A stretch of 64,000 bases of DNA, from assembly GCF_021249345.1 (NCBI RefSeq), contig NZ_CP089588.1, positions 434,001-498,000 on the forward strand, given 5' to 3'. Position 1 is the first letter of the stretch. Each line of letters opens with the position of its first letter. This DNA comes from Halobacterium wangiae (GTDB lineage: Archaea; Halobacteriota; Halobacteria; Halobacteriales; Halobacteriaceae). A program made the translations under genes and the position numbers. Shown here piece after piece: positions 17,883 to 25,868 of the stretch. The notes beneath the pieces were generated by a model. It did no database searches and was not told where the DNA came from. It worked only from the letters and a program-made list of their open reading frames with translations.

Positions 17883-18632
17883 TCACATGTACATGCGGTC
17901 CTCGGAGCGTTCCTCCTCGGCGTGGCTCCGGATCCGCTCGCTGAGGTTCTCGTAGTGCTGGGCGACCTCCGCGGCGAACGCTTTCAGGGGCCCCGTGTCC
18001 ACGTCCAGGTCGTAGACGCTGCTGGCGGCGTCGACGAGGCGAATTGCGGCCTCCACGTCGGGCACCTGTGCGTGGACGGGTGTCGTGTAGGTGCACGCGC
18101 GGAGGTTCGAATCCAGGCCGCGTGCGAGCAGTTCGGCGTTCACACCGTCGAGGAAGCCGTTCCCCATCGCCGGCACGTCGGCGTCCACGAGGCGCGCGTC
18201 GCGGTAGTCCTCGGTGGCGATGTAGAACGCGCGGTGTTCGTCGGGCCCGTGCGCGACGGGGACTCCAGAGAGCACGGCTACCTCGCCGACGTCGTTCTCG
18301 TCGATCCACGCGAGCAGCGACCTGGCGAACGGTTCGGCCGCCGGCAGCGGGATGAACAGTTCGCCGACGAGCACGGTGACGTCGACGTCCGGTTTCGAGA
18401 AGAACCGCGTGTGGTGGCGCGGCACGCCGTTCTCGAAGGGCGTGATCGCCGGGAGGCTCTCGACGGCGACGTGCCCGGTCTGCTCGAGGTCGAGGTGGTC
18501 GACCAGGTAGTCGGCGGCGGTGAGCCCGGCGAGTCCGAACTCGGAGAACCCACAGAGGAGCGCCTCGTTCGGGGGAGCGTCGTGCGTGAAGTGGAAGTCG
18601 GGGCGCTCTGGGCGGGTGTCTGTGTCGGCCAT
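17883..18632 (-). CDS. PAC2-family protein (proteasome assembly chaperone-like)
   Basis: 249 residues from ATG at 18632. The PAC2 fold is suggested by NEALLCGFSEFGLAGLTAADYL near the start (a GFxxxGxxGxxAxxYL motif), VTVLVGELFIPL, VAVLSGVPVAHG and MGNGFLDGVNAELLARGL, with a helical acidic tail. Archaeal homologues (COG2047 group) resemble eukaryotic proteasome assembly chaperones, but a direct role in the haloarchaeal proteasome is not established. Soluble and cytosolic. It follows the second nucleotidase on the same strand with a 69-nt gap. Confidence 0.82.
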   Translation of the reverse strand: MADTDTRPERPDFHFTHDAPPNEALLCGFSEFGLAGLTAADYLVDHLDLEQTGHVAVESLPAITPFENGVPRHHTRFFSKPDVDVTVLVGELFIPLPAAEPFARSLLAWIDENDVGEVAVLSGVPVAHGPDEHRAFYIATEDYRDARLVDADVPAMGNGFLDGVNAELLARGLDSNLRACTYTTPVHAQVPDVEAAIRLVDAASSVYDLDVDTGPLKAFAAEVAQHYENLSERIRSHAEEERSEDRMYM

Positions 18633-18701
18633 GTGTGTGAGAACGGCGACGATCTCCTTAGCCGTTGGCCCGGCCGGACCACGGCACCCGCCGATCGCCG
18701 C

Positions 18702-20048
18702 TCAGTCGTCGGCGTGGAGTTCGACGCGCCCCTCGATCTCGGGGTCGATGCCGCGCTGGCGAGCGTAGTCGGCGAGCACCCGGTGCTGGACCTCGAGGCG
18801 GTCCACGCGGTGGGCCTCGTCGAGCGCTGGGAACTCGTCGTCGGAGTAGAACAGGTAGTCCGTGGTGGCGAGCGTGTACGTCGCGGTGGGGTCGACTGGT
18901 TCGCCGTCGACGGTGGCTTCCAGGAGTTCGTCGCGGTCCGCGTCCCACACCAGTTCTGCCCCCGAGACGTGGGCGTGCCACCACTCGGGCTCCGCGAAGC
19001 CGAGGGAGCCACCGCGCGCGCCGTGGAACACGTCCAGCAGTTCCTCGCCGGTGAGTTCCGCGACGCTCACCGGTTCCTCGAAGGGGACGACGCTGACGAG
19101 GTCCGACACCGTCACGTCGCCCTCGATGTCCGGGCCGTCGCGGACGCCGCCGGAGTTCTGGAGTGCGACGTCCGTCCCCGCGGCCCACCGGTAGGCGTCC
19201 GCGACGAAGTTCCCGATGCGGGACTCCCCCCGGAACAGCGTCTGCTCGGTGCGCTCCAGGGGGTCCTCGACTTCCCCGACGACGTCGTTCAGTCCGGTCT
19301 CGTCCATGCGCTCCTGGAGTCGCTCGGCGAGCGGTTCGTAGACGGGTTCGTCGGCGACGACGCGCCGGGTCACGTCGCCCGATTCGAGGTCGACGTCGAG
19401 TACCACCTCGCCGCCCGATCCCGGTCGCGTCAGGAGCGTCCCGTCGATGCGCTCGACGCGCTCGGAGGCGATGTGCCCGCCGAGGACGGCGTCCACGTCG
19501 GTGGCTGCGGCGAGTTCCTCGTCGTCGCGGCCGAGGTGGGAGAGGACGACCACGTAGTCCGCACCGGCGTCCCGGACGTCGGCGGCGGCCTCGCGGGTCG
19601 CGGCGACGGGGTCGGTGACGGTGAGGTCGCTCGCCATCGGGTTGAGCGCGGGCGTGGCGTCGTCGAGGACGCCGAGGAAGCCGACGCGCACGCCGTCGTG
19701 CGCGTCGATAGTCCACGGTTCGACACCGCCGATGGGGTCGCCGTCGCGGGTGACGTTCGCGCTCACCCACGTCTGCGGGGAGGCGGCGACGATCTCGGCG
19801 GTGACGTCGGCGCCGTAGTCGAAGTCGTGGTTGCCGAACGTCGCGACGTCCGGGTCGACCGCGTCGTAGAGGTCCAGCGCCTGTCGGCCCTCGGTCACGA
19901 GCGAGAGCACGCCCGGCGAGGTGTTGTCACCGGAGCCGGCGGCGATAGCGTCCCCGCGGTCCCGGAGGAGTGAGGCGAGACGCCCCGCCTGCTCGGGCGT
20001 GTCGTAGACGTTCTCGAGGTCGGAGTAGTGGAGGATACGGACCGCCAT
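18702..20048 (-). CDS. 5'-nucleotidase/UshA-like metallophosphoesterase, paralogue B
   Basis: 448 residues from ATG at 20048; the frame extends 26 codons further but loses family similarity there. It is colinear with the gene at 12069-13454, sharing the start (VRILHY-D-EN-YDTPE), GNHDFD (72-77) and the overall length. Differences matter: the motif GGHxH is GGHIAS (190-195), so the second metal-binding His is missing, and NGGGIR is NSGGVR, which keeps the Asn that paralogue A lost. The D-x-H motif is again D-x-E. The enzyme may use a different metal arrangement or substrate. Cytosolic, no signal. Confidence 0.85.
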   Translation of the reverse strand: MAVRILHYSDLENVYDTPEQAGRLASLLRDRGDAIAAGSGDNTSPGVLSLVTEGRQALDLYDAVDPDVATFGNHDFDYGADVTAEIVAASPQTWVSANVTRDGDPIGGVEPWTIDAHDGVRVGFLGVLDDATPALNPMASDLTVTDPVAATREAAADVRDAGADYVVVLSHLGRDDEELAAATDVDAVLGGHIASERVERIDGTLLTRPGSGGEVVLDVDLESGDVTRRVVADEPVYEPLAERLQERMDETGLNDVVGEVEDPLERTEQTLFRGESRIGNFVADAYRWAAGTDVALQNSGGVRDGPDIEGDVTVSDLVSVVPFEEPVSVAELTGEELLDVFHGARGGSLGFAEPEWWHAHVSGAELVWDADRDELLEATVDGEPVDPTATYTLATTDYLFYSDDEFPALDEAHRVDRLEVQHRVLADYARQRGIDPEIEGRVELHADD

Positions 20049-20093
20049 TGTCGGCTGGAGGCGGGCACGGCCAATGAGCGCTTCGACCGCGAC

Positions 20094-20102
20094 TGATAAA
20101 TG
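20094..20102 (+). promoter_or_regulatory. TATA box of the DUF5816-like gene
   Basis: TGATAAATG is centred 27 nt upstream of the ATG at 20125. Read on the other strand (CATTTATCA) it could also serve the nucleotidase gene, with a leader of about 20 nt. Confidence 0.55.
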
Positions 20103-20124
20103 CCGCAAGCCGGTACGTGGAGCC

Positions 20125-20364
20125 ATGTTGACGGTGGCGACCGACGACGGGGAGACGCTGTACGTCGCCGAGGACGAGGCCGAGCGCGGGCAGGACGGCC
20201 CGTTCCTCGTCGTCTACCGGACGCCGGACAGACAGCGCCGCTGGGGCTGGTTCTGCACGAACTGCGAGTCCGTCGACAACGCGATGGACTCGATGGGGCG
20301 CATCGAGTGCAACGTCTGCGGGAACTTCAAGAAGCCCGACGAGTGGGACTCGGCGCACGAGTAG
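20125..20364 (+). CDS. Small zinc-ribbon protein, DUF5816-like
   Basis: 79 residues. The N-terminal half is beta-rich (VATDDGETLYVAEDEAERG); the C-terminal half carries two CxxC pairs (WFCTNCESVDNAMD and IECNVCGNFKKPDEWD), consistent with one zinc site. From memory this pattern is the haloarchaeal DUF5816 family; function unknown. The start is fixed by the TATA box 27 nt upstream. It is divergent from nucleotidase B, with overlapping promoter regions. Confidence 0.78.
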   Translation: MLTVATDDGETLYVAEDEAERGQDGPFLVVYRTPDRQRRWGWFCTNCESVDNAMDSMGRIECNVCGNFKKPDEWDSAHE

Positions 20365-20411
20365 CGGGCCGGTCCGCCCCGGCCTGCGCGGCTCAGCTTC
20401 CGCCAACCCGG

Positions 20412-20419
20412 TCTTTATG
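20412..20419 (+). promoter_or_regulatory. TATA box of the serine hydrolase gene
   Basis: TCTTTATG is centred 28 nt upstream of the ATG at 20443, the leaderless distance. Confidence 0.5.
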
Positions 20420-20442
20420 CGCTCCGTGTCGTACCCGGTCGT

Positions 20443-21921
20443 ATGAGCCGCGTCGACGAACTCGACCCGGAGACCAGGGACGCAGTCGAATCGTTCGTGA
20501 GCGAGTGGCTGGCCGACGAACACGTCCCCGGTGCGAGTGTGGCGCTCGTGGACTGCGCGGAGCCACGCTCCGCGGAAGACGCGAGTGGCGAGGGACGAAG
20601 TTCCTCGCACCGTTCGAGCGGGCAAAGCCCGCGAGAAGGCGGCGACCAGCCGCGAGCGGGCGACCACGTCGTGTACGCGGACGGCTTCGGCGCCCGCGAC
20701 CTGGAGTCGAACGCGCCGGCGACGCCGGACACGGTGTTCGGCGTGGCGTCGGTGACGAAGTCGTTCGTCGCGACGAGCGTCCTCCGGTTGGTCGACGAGG
20801 GCCACCTCTCCGTGGACGACCCGGTGACGGACTACGTCCCGTACTTCCGGGACCTCGACGACCCGCCGACGGTCCACGAACTGCTCTCGCACACCTCCGG
20901 GATGCCCAGCGACGGCGCGAGCGTCGCGCTCATCTCGCGGTTCGTCGGCGGCGACGCGGCGACGGCGCCGCTGAGCTCCGACGCAGACGTCCGCCGGAAC
21001 GTCCGCGACTCGCTCGCCGAACGCTCCGACGGCGAGCGCTTCTTCTACTACAACACCGGCTACACCGTCCTCGGCGAACTCGTTGAAGCGATCGACGGTC
21101 GGCCGTTCCCGGAGTACGTCGACGACGAGGTGCTCGGCCCGCTCGGGATGGACCGCTCGGTGGTGCGGGCGGACCCCGGCGACGTCGCGGACGGGATGAC
21201 GCCGTACCGCCTCGACGACGGCGACCTAGAGGAGACGGCGTTCCCCGTGAAGGGGGTCGGAGCGGCGGGCGGCCTGTTGAGCACGGCCAGCGACCTCGCG
21301 GCGTACCTCCAGTTCGCGATGCACGGCGACGAGCGCGTGCTCCCGGACGACCTGCTGGACCTCGCCCAGGAGCCCCACGCGACGCGCCAGGAACGCGTCG
21401 ACGGGGCGGCCAACCAGTACGGGTACGGGTGGATGCGACAGCCGCTGCTCGGCGACGAACTCGTCGAGCACTCGGGGGACCTCGCCGTATCGTCGGCGTA
21501 CGTCGGCTTCCTGGAGGACGCCGGAGTCGGCGTCGCGGTGCTGGCGAACACGTCACCGGAGGTCCACCCGAGTTTCGTGGGCCGCGCGCTGCTGGCGCTC
21601 GTCCGCGGCGAGGACCCCGACGACGCGGTGCCGTTCTACGCACTCCGCGCGAAGTGCCGGCGGGTCGCGGGTCGCTACGAGTCCTTCCGGTCGGCGATGA
21701 CGGCGGACGTCGAGGCCACCGGTGGGACGCTGCAGGCGACGTTCGAGACGGCGCTCGGCGAGGAGTCGGTGACTGCGTTCCCGGAGTCCCTCGACCCGAC
21801 GGACCACCGGTTCTACACGGTGGACGCGGGCGGTAATCGCCAGCCGCTGACCTTCGAGGAGACCGACGAGGGACTGGACTGTTACTACCAGCGGTGGCGA
21901 CTCCACGAATCGGACGAATAG
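20443..21921 (+). CDS. Class C beta-lactamase-like serine hydrolase with an in-frame hairpin insertion
   Basis: 492 residues, cytosolic (no signal). The penicillin-binding fold residues are in order: nucleophile Ser103 in ASVTKS (SxxK), the YxN-type motif in FYYNTGY (202-204) and HSG (343-345); a C-terminal beta domain follows. Homologues of this family act as esterases, D-amino peptidases or lactamases. Between VPGASVALVD and HVVYADGFG, where relatives have a short beta turn, about 36 residues rich in Ser, Gly, Arg and Glu are inserted (residues 38-73). They are encoded exactly by the hairpin array at 20556-20653. The reading frame is intact on both sides, so the protein may still fold with a surface loop. 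Confidence 0.87.
   Translation: MSRVDELDPETRDAVESFVSEWLADEHVPGASVALVDCAEPRSAEDASGEGRSSSHRSSGQSPREGGDQPRAGDHVVYADGFGARDLESNAPATPDTVFGVASVTKSFVATSVLRLVDEGHLSVDDPVTDYVPYFRDLDDPPTVHELLSHTSGMPSDGASVALISRFVGGDAATAPLSSDADVRRNVRDSLAERSDGERFFYYNTGYTVLGELVEAIDGRPFPEYVDDEVLGPLGMDRSVVRADPGDVADGMTPYRLDDGDLEETAFPVKGVGAAGGLLSTASDLAAYLQFAMHGDERVLPDDLLDLAQEPHATRQERVDGAANQYGYGWMRQPLLGDELVEHSGDLAVSSAYVGFLEDAGVGVAVLANTSPEVHPSFVGRALLALVRGEDPDDAVPFYALRAKCRRVAGRYESFRSAMTADVEATGGTLQATFETALGEESVTAFPESLDPTDHRFYTVDAGGNRQPLTFEETDEGLDCYYQRWRLHESDE
20556..20653. repeat. Tandem mini-hairpin array 3, inside a coding sequence
   Basis: Four consecutive inverted repeats: 20556-20574 (CGCGGAGC/GCTCCGCG, loop CAC), 20588-20608 (8 bp with one G-U, loop CGAAG), 20618-20632 (GCGGGC/GCCCGC, loop AAA) and 20639-20653 (GCGGC/GCCGC, loop GACCA). 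Stems differ from each other, as in arrays 1 and 4. The spacers (GCGAGTGGCGAG, CGAGAAGG) echo those of array 4. Confidence 0.7.
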
Positions 21922-21997
21922 CCACCGTTGTACAGGATTCCAAAACGTTCGTCCAGTATCGCCAGGGCCAGGCAGACGTTCGGTGAATGGTGGGAAA

Positions 21998-22006
21998 GCT
22001 TATAAC
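21998..22006 (+). promoter_or_regulatory. TATA box of the 102-aa protein gene
   Basis: GCTTATAAC is centred about 29 nt upstream of the ATG at 22031; strong leaderless promoter. Confidence 0.6.
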
Positions 22007-22030
22007 CCGCTTCCACGAAGGGTAGTACGC

Positions 22031-22339
22031 ATGGGGACTGTTACCACCCCTCCCGACGAGCAGGCCCGGTCGATCTTCGCCGACCTCGGGTACAGTCTCG
22101 CAGGTGACGGCGCAGAGTTCTCCGCGACTCGCGACTGGAAGGAGATACGAGTCTCCGCCGTCACAGAGAACGTCGACACGCCCGACGACAGCGGCTATCG
22201 CTGCTTCGTCACGTGGGCGGACGAGGCCGACGCACTGGAACGACAGTTACGCCGCGTAGATCCGCCCTACGAGTGGGCGGTGATGGGGGTCGAAGAGGAC
22301 GGCGACTACGAGGTTGCGCGCGCACCGCCGGTCGAGTGA
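22031..22339 (+). CDS. Small haloarchaeal protein (DUF7116-like), unknown function
   Basis: 102 acidic residues starting MGTVTTPPDEQARSIFADLG. It reads like a compact alpha/beta domain: GYSLAGDGAEFSATRDWKEI, a Cys in YRCFVTWADEA and the end YEWAVMGVEEDGDYEVARA. No catalytic motif is evident. The family name is from memory and uncertain; the protein appears conserved in haloarchaea. The start is supported by the TATA box; an upstream in-frame start at 21983 would overlap that box. Confidence 0.7.
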   Translation: MGTVTTPPDEQARSIFADLGYSLAGDGAEFSATRDWKEIRVSAVTENVDTPDDSGYRCFVTWADEADALERQLRRVDPPYEWAVMGVEEDGDYEVARAPPVE

Positions 22340-22375
22340 CCGGTCGGTCGCGTCGATTTTTCGGGACCGAGTTGC

Positions 22376-23560
22376 CTAGCGGAGCGACTCGCGCGTCGCC
22401 GCGAGCCCCGCGTCCGCGTCGACGTCCGCGCCGAGCGCGTCGAAGGCGTCGGCGAGCGCCGCGACGACGAGGGTCACGTTCTCCGGGCGCGCACCGTGGC
22501 CCATGCAGCCGATGCGGAACACGTCGCCCGAGAGGTCGCCGAGGCCGGCCGCTATCTCCAGGTCGTAGGCGTCGAGCACGTAGTCGATGACGGCGCCGTC
22601 GTCGACGCCGTCGGGGACGCGGACGGCGTTCAGACTCGGCAGCCAGTAGTCGTCCTCGGGGTTGAGACCGAGACCCATCGCCTCCACGCCTGCCTTCAGC
22701 GCGCCCGCCATCTCCAGGTGGCGCTCCCAGCGCGCCTCGATGCCCTCCTCGGCGACGAGGCGGAGCGCTTCCCGGAGCGCGTACACGTTCGAGACGGGTG
22801 CCGTGTGGTGGTAGGCTCGCTCGTCGCCCCAGTAGCCCTCCAGCAGCGAGAGGTCGAGGTACCACGACCGGGCGGGTTCCTCGCGGTCAAGGACCTTGTC
22901 CATCGCGACGTCGTTCAGCGTCAGCGGGCTGGCGCCCGGCGGACAGGAGAGGCACTTCTGGGGGCCGGCGTACGCCACGTCGACGTTCCAGTCGTCGACG
23001 TGCAATTCGACGCCGCCGATGCTCGTCACGGTGTCAGCGATGACCAGCGCGTCGTGGTCGTGGGCGGCCTCGGTGATGGCGGGCACGTCCGGTTGCTTCA
23101 CGCCCGTCGACGTCTCCGCGTGGACGAACCCGAAGACGTCCGGGTCGAACTCCTCGCAGGCGTCGGCCACGTCGTCCGGGTCCAGCGGTTCGCCCCACGG
23201 CGCACCGACGCGGACCACGTCGCCGCCCGCGCGACGCGCCATCGCCGCCATCCGGTCGCCGAAGTAGCCGTTCGTCGGCGCGAGGACCGTGTCCCCCGGT
23301 TCGACGAGGTTGCCGATGGCCGCCTCCATCGCGGCCGACCCCGTCCCCGAGACGGGGATCGTCCACTCGTTGTCGGTCTGGAATGCGTACCGGAGCAGTT
23401 CCTGGGTCTCGTCCATGATGTCGACGAACGACGGGTCGAGGTGGCCCACGAGCGGCGTGCTCATCGCCTTCAGCACGCGCGGGTGGACCGGACTCGGCCC
23501 CGGACCCATCAGCGTTCGCTGCGGCGGATTCAGCTCGCCGATGTCTGGCGCGTCTGTCAT
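22376..23560 (-). CDS. Alanine-glyoxylate/serine-pyruvate aminotransferase family (class V PLP enzyme)
   Basis: 394 residues from ATG at 23560. The fold-type I, class V signature is complete: LMGPGPSPVHPRVL at the N-terminus, SGTGSAAMEAAI binding the cofactor phosphate, VHAETSTGV, ADTVTSIGG with the Asp that contacts the pyridine nitrogen, and the Schiff-base Lys202 in YAGPQKCLSCPPG. C-terminal RIGCMGHG matches the substrate carboxylate site. It probably transfers an amino group from alanine or serine to glyoxylate or pyruvate, linking glycine, serine and alanine pools. Monocistronic and convergent with the 102-aa gene. Confidence 0.9.
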   Translation of the reverse strand: MTDAPDIGELNPPQRTLMGPGPSPVHPRVLKAMSTPLVGHLDPSFVDIMDETQELLRYAFQTDNEWTIPVSGTGSAAMEAAIGNLVEPGDTVLAPTNGYFGDRMAAMARRAGGDVVRVGAPWGEPLDPDDVADACEEFDPDVFGFVHAETSTGVKQPDVPAITEAAHDHDALVIADTVTSIGGVELHVDDWNVDVAYAGPQKCLSCPPGASPLTLNDVAMDKVLDREEPARSWYLDLSLLEGYWGDERAYHHTAPVSNVYALREALRLVAEEGIEARWERHLEMAGALKAGVEAMGLGLNPEDDYWLPSLNAVRVPDGVDDGAVIDYVLDAYDLEIAAGLGDLSGDVFRIGCMGHGARPENVTLVVAALADAFDALGADVDADAGLAATRESLR

Positions 23561-23647
23561 GTGAAACACACGCGTCGGGAGCGAGCAAGAAACTTCGGGA
23601 TGCGGGGGCGTCGGCGGAGTTACGTGACCCCCGTGTGAACGGCCGGT

Positions 23648-24193
23648 ATGCAGACCGACACGCCGTCGTCGCTGTCCGAGCTGGTGAACAGGGCCATCGA
23701 CGGGTTCGTCGGCAACGTCGTCGACGCCCTCCCCGAGCTACTCACCGGCGTCGTCTTCCTCGCGCTCGCGGCCGTCCTCATCAGAGCCGTCGTCGCCGTA
23801 TTGCGGTGGTTCCTGGCTCGCATCTACCGCAACCAGCCAATCTACGTCCAGCTCGGCGCCACGCTCGCGTCCATCCTGCTGTGGTTCGGCGCGCTGCTCG
23901 CGTTCCTCTCGGCGGTCGGCCTCCCGGAGATCGCGGCCGCACTCGGCACCGCCTCCGGGTTCCTCGCGCTCGGCGTCTCCTACGCGCTCTCGGGGATGCT
24001 CGCCGACGCCGTCGCCGGCATCTACCTCCTCCGCGACCCCGACTTCAACCCCGGCGACACCGTCGTCACTGGTGACGTCACCGGGACCGTCGAGACCATC
24101 GAGTTGCGGAAGACGCGCTTCGCGGTCGGCGAGGACATCGTGGTGCGTGCCAACGCGGAGGTTGAGAAGAAGTGGACGAAGAAGCCGGACTGA
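23648..24193 (+). CDS. Short MscS-like mechanosensitive channel
   Basis: 181 residues, much shorter than E. coli MscS (286). Three hydrophobic helices are visible (about 32-52, 68-90, 94-128). The third, pore-lining helix is rich in Gly and Ala (AAALGTASGFLALGVSYALSG), followed by the conserved beta-domain start FNPGDTVVTGDVTGTVETIELRKT. The protein ends right after this beta domain, so the C-terminal alpha/beta vestibule of MscS is missing. It should sit in the cytoplasmic membrane and respond to tension or osmotic downshift. No frameshift is seen, so the short form seems natural. Confidence 0.85.
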   Translation: MQTDTPSSLSELVNRAIDGFVGNVVDALPELLTGVVFLALAAVLIRAVVAVLRWFLARIYRNQPIYVQLGATLASILLWFGALLAFLSAVGLPEIAAALGTASGFLALGVSYALSGMLADAVAGIYLLRDPDFNPGDTVVTGDVTGTVETIELRKTRFAVGEDIVVRANAEVEKKWTKKPD

Positions 24194-24256
24194 GCCGCGT
24201 TCCCGGCGGAGCGACCCGACCCGCGTGCTTATCAGCGACCGCGGCGTAGCGCGACT

Positions 24257-25180
24257 ATGTTCGTCGGACACGCAACGTTCGCGTTCGGCGCCGTCGCCCT
24301 CCTCGCCCTCCAGTTCGGGAGGTCCCGAGAGCGTGCGCTGGCGCTCGGCGTGTTCGCCGGCCTCTTCGCCGCCGTCCCCGACGTGGACATGGCGTACGCC
24401 GTCGTCGGCCTCGTCGGTGCGGACCCGACCAGTCCGACAGCCGCCGCCAGTTCGTTCTGGGGCGCCTCCACGGTCGTCCACCGCGCGGTCACGCACTCGC
24501 TGGTGGTCGCCGTCCCGGCCGCCGCAGCGTTCGCGCTCGCTCCCACCCACCGCCGTCTCGCTGCGGTCGCGCTGCTCGGTCTGGTCGCGGTGGTCGGCAC
24601 CACTGCCGGCGTGCTCGGCGTCTTCGTCGTCGCGCTGTTCGCCGTCGCGGGCTGGCTGGTCGCCGTCGGCGGCCACCACTGGGGCGTCCGTGGACCCGCG
24701 CTCTTCGGCGTCGCGCTCGCCGGCCTCGCCAGCCACCCGTTCGGCGACCTCCTCACCGGAGAGCCGCCACGCCTGCTGTACCCCCTCGACGTCGTCGTCT
24801 TCGACGGGCGGCTCACGCTGTCCGCGGACCCGACGCTCCACCTGCTCGGGGCGTTCGGCGTCGAACTCGTCGCCATCTGGGTCGGCGTGGTCGCGGCGCT
24901 CGCGCTCGCGGACCACCGGCTCACCGACCACGTGAACGGTCGCGCGGCGGTCGGCGCTGCCTACGCCCTCGCGGTGCTCGTGGTGCCCCCGCCGACGCTC
25001 GACGTCTCCTACCACTTCGTCTTCAGCGTCGTCGCGGTCGGTCTCGTCGCCGCCGTCCCCGTCCCGCGGGGGCGGTCGATTCCGCGCCCGACGCCGTTCA
25101 ACGCGCTCGTGACGGGGCTGACGGCGGTCACGCTCGCCGGCACCGCGTACGCCGTGGCGTACGTCGGCGGACTCGCCTGA
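24257..25180 (+). CDS. Membrane-bound metal-dependent hydrolase family (DUF457/YdjM-like)
   Basis: 307 residues with roughly eight transmembrane helices. The family's metal-binding signatures are present: GHATFAFGAVAL at the N-terminus, FAAVPDVDMAYA, VVHRAVTHSLV and LASHPFGDLLTGE. This distribution of His and Asp in membrane loops defines the YdjM/DUF457 family, sometimes called LexA-regulated inner-membrane hydrolases; the actual reaction is not known. The gene follows the short MscS on the same strand by 63 nt and has its own TATA-like TGCTTATC near 24230. Confidence 0.87.
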   Translation: MFVGHATFAFGAVALLALQFGRSRERALALGVFAGLFAAVPDVDMAYAVVGLVGADPTSPTAAASSFWGASTVVHRAVTHSLVVAVPAAAAFALAPTHRRLAAVALLGLVAVVGTTAGVLGVFVVALFAVAGWLVAVGGHHWGVRGPALFGVALAGLASHPFGDLLTGEPPRLLYPLDVVVFDGRLTLSADPTLHLLGAFGVELVAIWVGVVAALALADHRLTDHVNGRAAVGAAYALAVLVVPPPTLDVSYHFVFSVVAVGLVAAVPVPRGRSIPRPTPFNALVTGLTAVTLAGTAYAVAYVGGLA

Positions 25181-25233
25181 GGCCGCCGCCGGGGCGCGCG
25201 ACCGCCCGTGACCGCGAGCGGGCCGGCGACTAG

Positions 25234-25240
25234 CTTTATC
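25234..25240 (+). promoter_or_regulatory. TATA box of the dodecin gene
   Basis: CTTTATC is centred about 29 nt upstream of the ATG at 25266; supports that start over the GTG at 25245. Confidence 0.55.
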
Positions 25241-25265
25241 CGGCGTGCGACGGTATAACGTACTG

Positions 25266-25466
25266 ATGGTCTACAAGAAGATCGAACTCATCGGGACCAG
25301 TGAGGAGAGCTTCGACGACGCCGCGGACGACGCCATTGACCGCGCGGAGGACACCCTCCAGAACGTGAAGTGGGCGGAGGTGATCGACCAGGGCGTCGAG
25401 ATAGCCAACGCGGAGGACAGACAGTATCAGGTCGAGATGAAGGTCGCTTTCGAACTCCAGGACTAG
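25266..25466 (+). CDS. Dodecin (flavin-binding storage protein)
   Basis: 66 residues matching haloarchaeal dodecin along its whole length: [20 protein letters not shown], the Trp in [11 protein letters not shown] that stacks on the isoalloxazine ring, and the Gln in [13 protein letters not shown]. Dodecin assembles as a hollow dodecamer that stores and protects riboflavin or lumichrome in halophilic archaea. The TAG stop overlaps the TAG of the convergent IscA-like gene through the palindrome CTAG. Confidence 0.95.
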   Translation: MVYKKIELIGTSEESFDDAADDAIDRAEDTLQNVKWAEVIDQGVEIANAEDRQYQVEMKVAFELQD

Positions 25467-25828
25467 GTGCGGAACGACTCGCCGCAGCCACACTCGCTCT
25501 CGACGTTCGGGTTCTGGACGTGGAACCCCGCTCCCTGCAGGCCGCCCTCGTAGGCGAGCTGGCTGCCGCCGACGTAGTTCAGGCTCGACTGGTCGACGAA
25601 CAGCCGGATACCGTTGCTCTCGAAGATCTCGTCCTCTGGTTCGGGCTCGTTCTCGAAGCGCATCCCGTAGGAGAGCCCCGCACAGCCGCCCTGCTGGACG
25701 TAGAGTCGCAGGCCCGCCTCGCCCGCGTCCATCCCCTCGCCGTCCATCAGCTCCCGGGCCTGTTCGGCGGCTGGCTCGGTGGCCGTGACGACGACGTCTT
25801 CCTCGCCCTGTCCGGCGGTGGTGCTCAT
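25463..25828 (-). CDS. HesB/IscA-family iron-sulfur cluster carrier
   Basis: 121 residues. The three cluster-binding cysteines are in place: Cys49 ([14 protein letters not shown]) and Cys113/Cys115 (SECGCGESF). The A-type carrier accepts Fe-S clusters from the SUF machinery and delivers them to apo-enzymes in the cytosol. An acidic N-terminal extension of about 12 residues is typical of halophilic proteins. The gene converges on dodecin with a four-base shared CTAG. Confidence 0.93.
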   Translation of the reverse strand: MSTTAGQGEEDVVVTATEPAAEQARELMDGEGMDAGEAGLRLYVQQGGCAGLSYGMRFENEPEPEDEIFESNGIRLFVDQSSLNYVGGSQLAYEGGLQGAGFHVQNPNVESECGCGESFRT

Positions 25829-25868
25829 GGGAACACGTTCGCATGCTGCGGGGAAAAGGATGACGCCC

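Noticed and set aside
20556-20653. Frameshift or sequencing error in the serine hydrolase
   Set aside because: The frame is continuous before and after, catalytic motifs are intact, and the extra DNA has the same structure as arrays elsewhere in the window.
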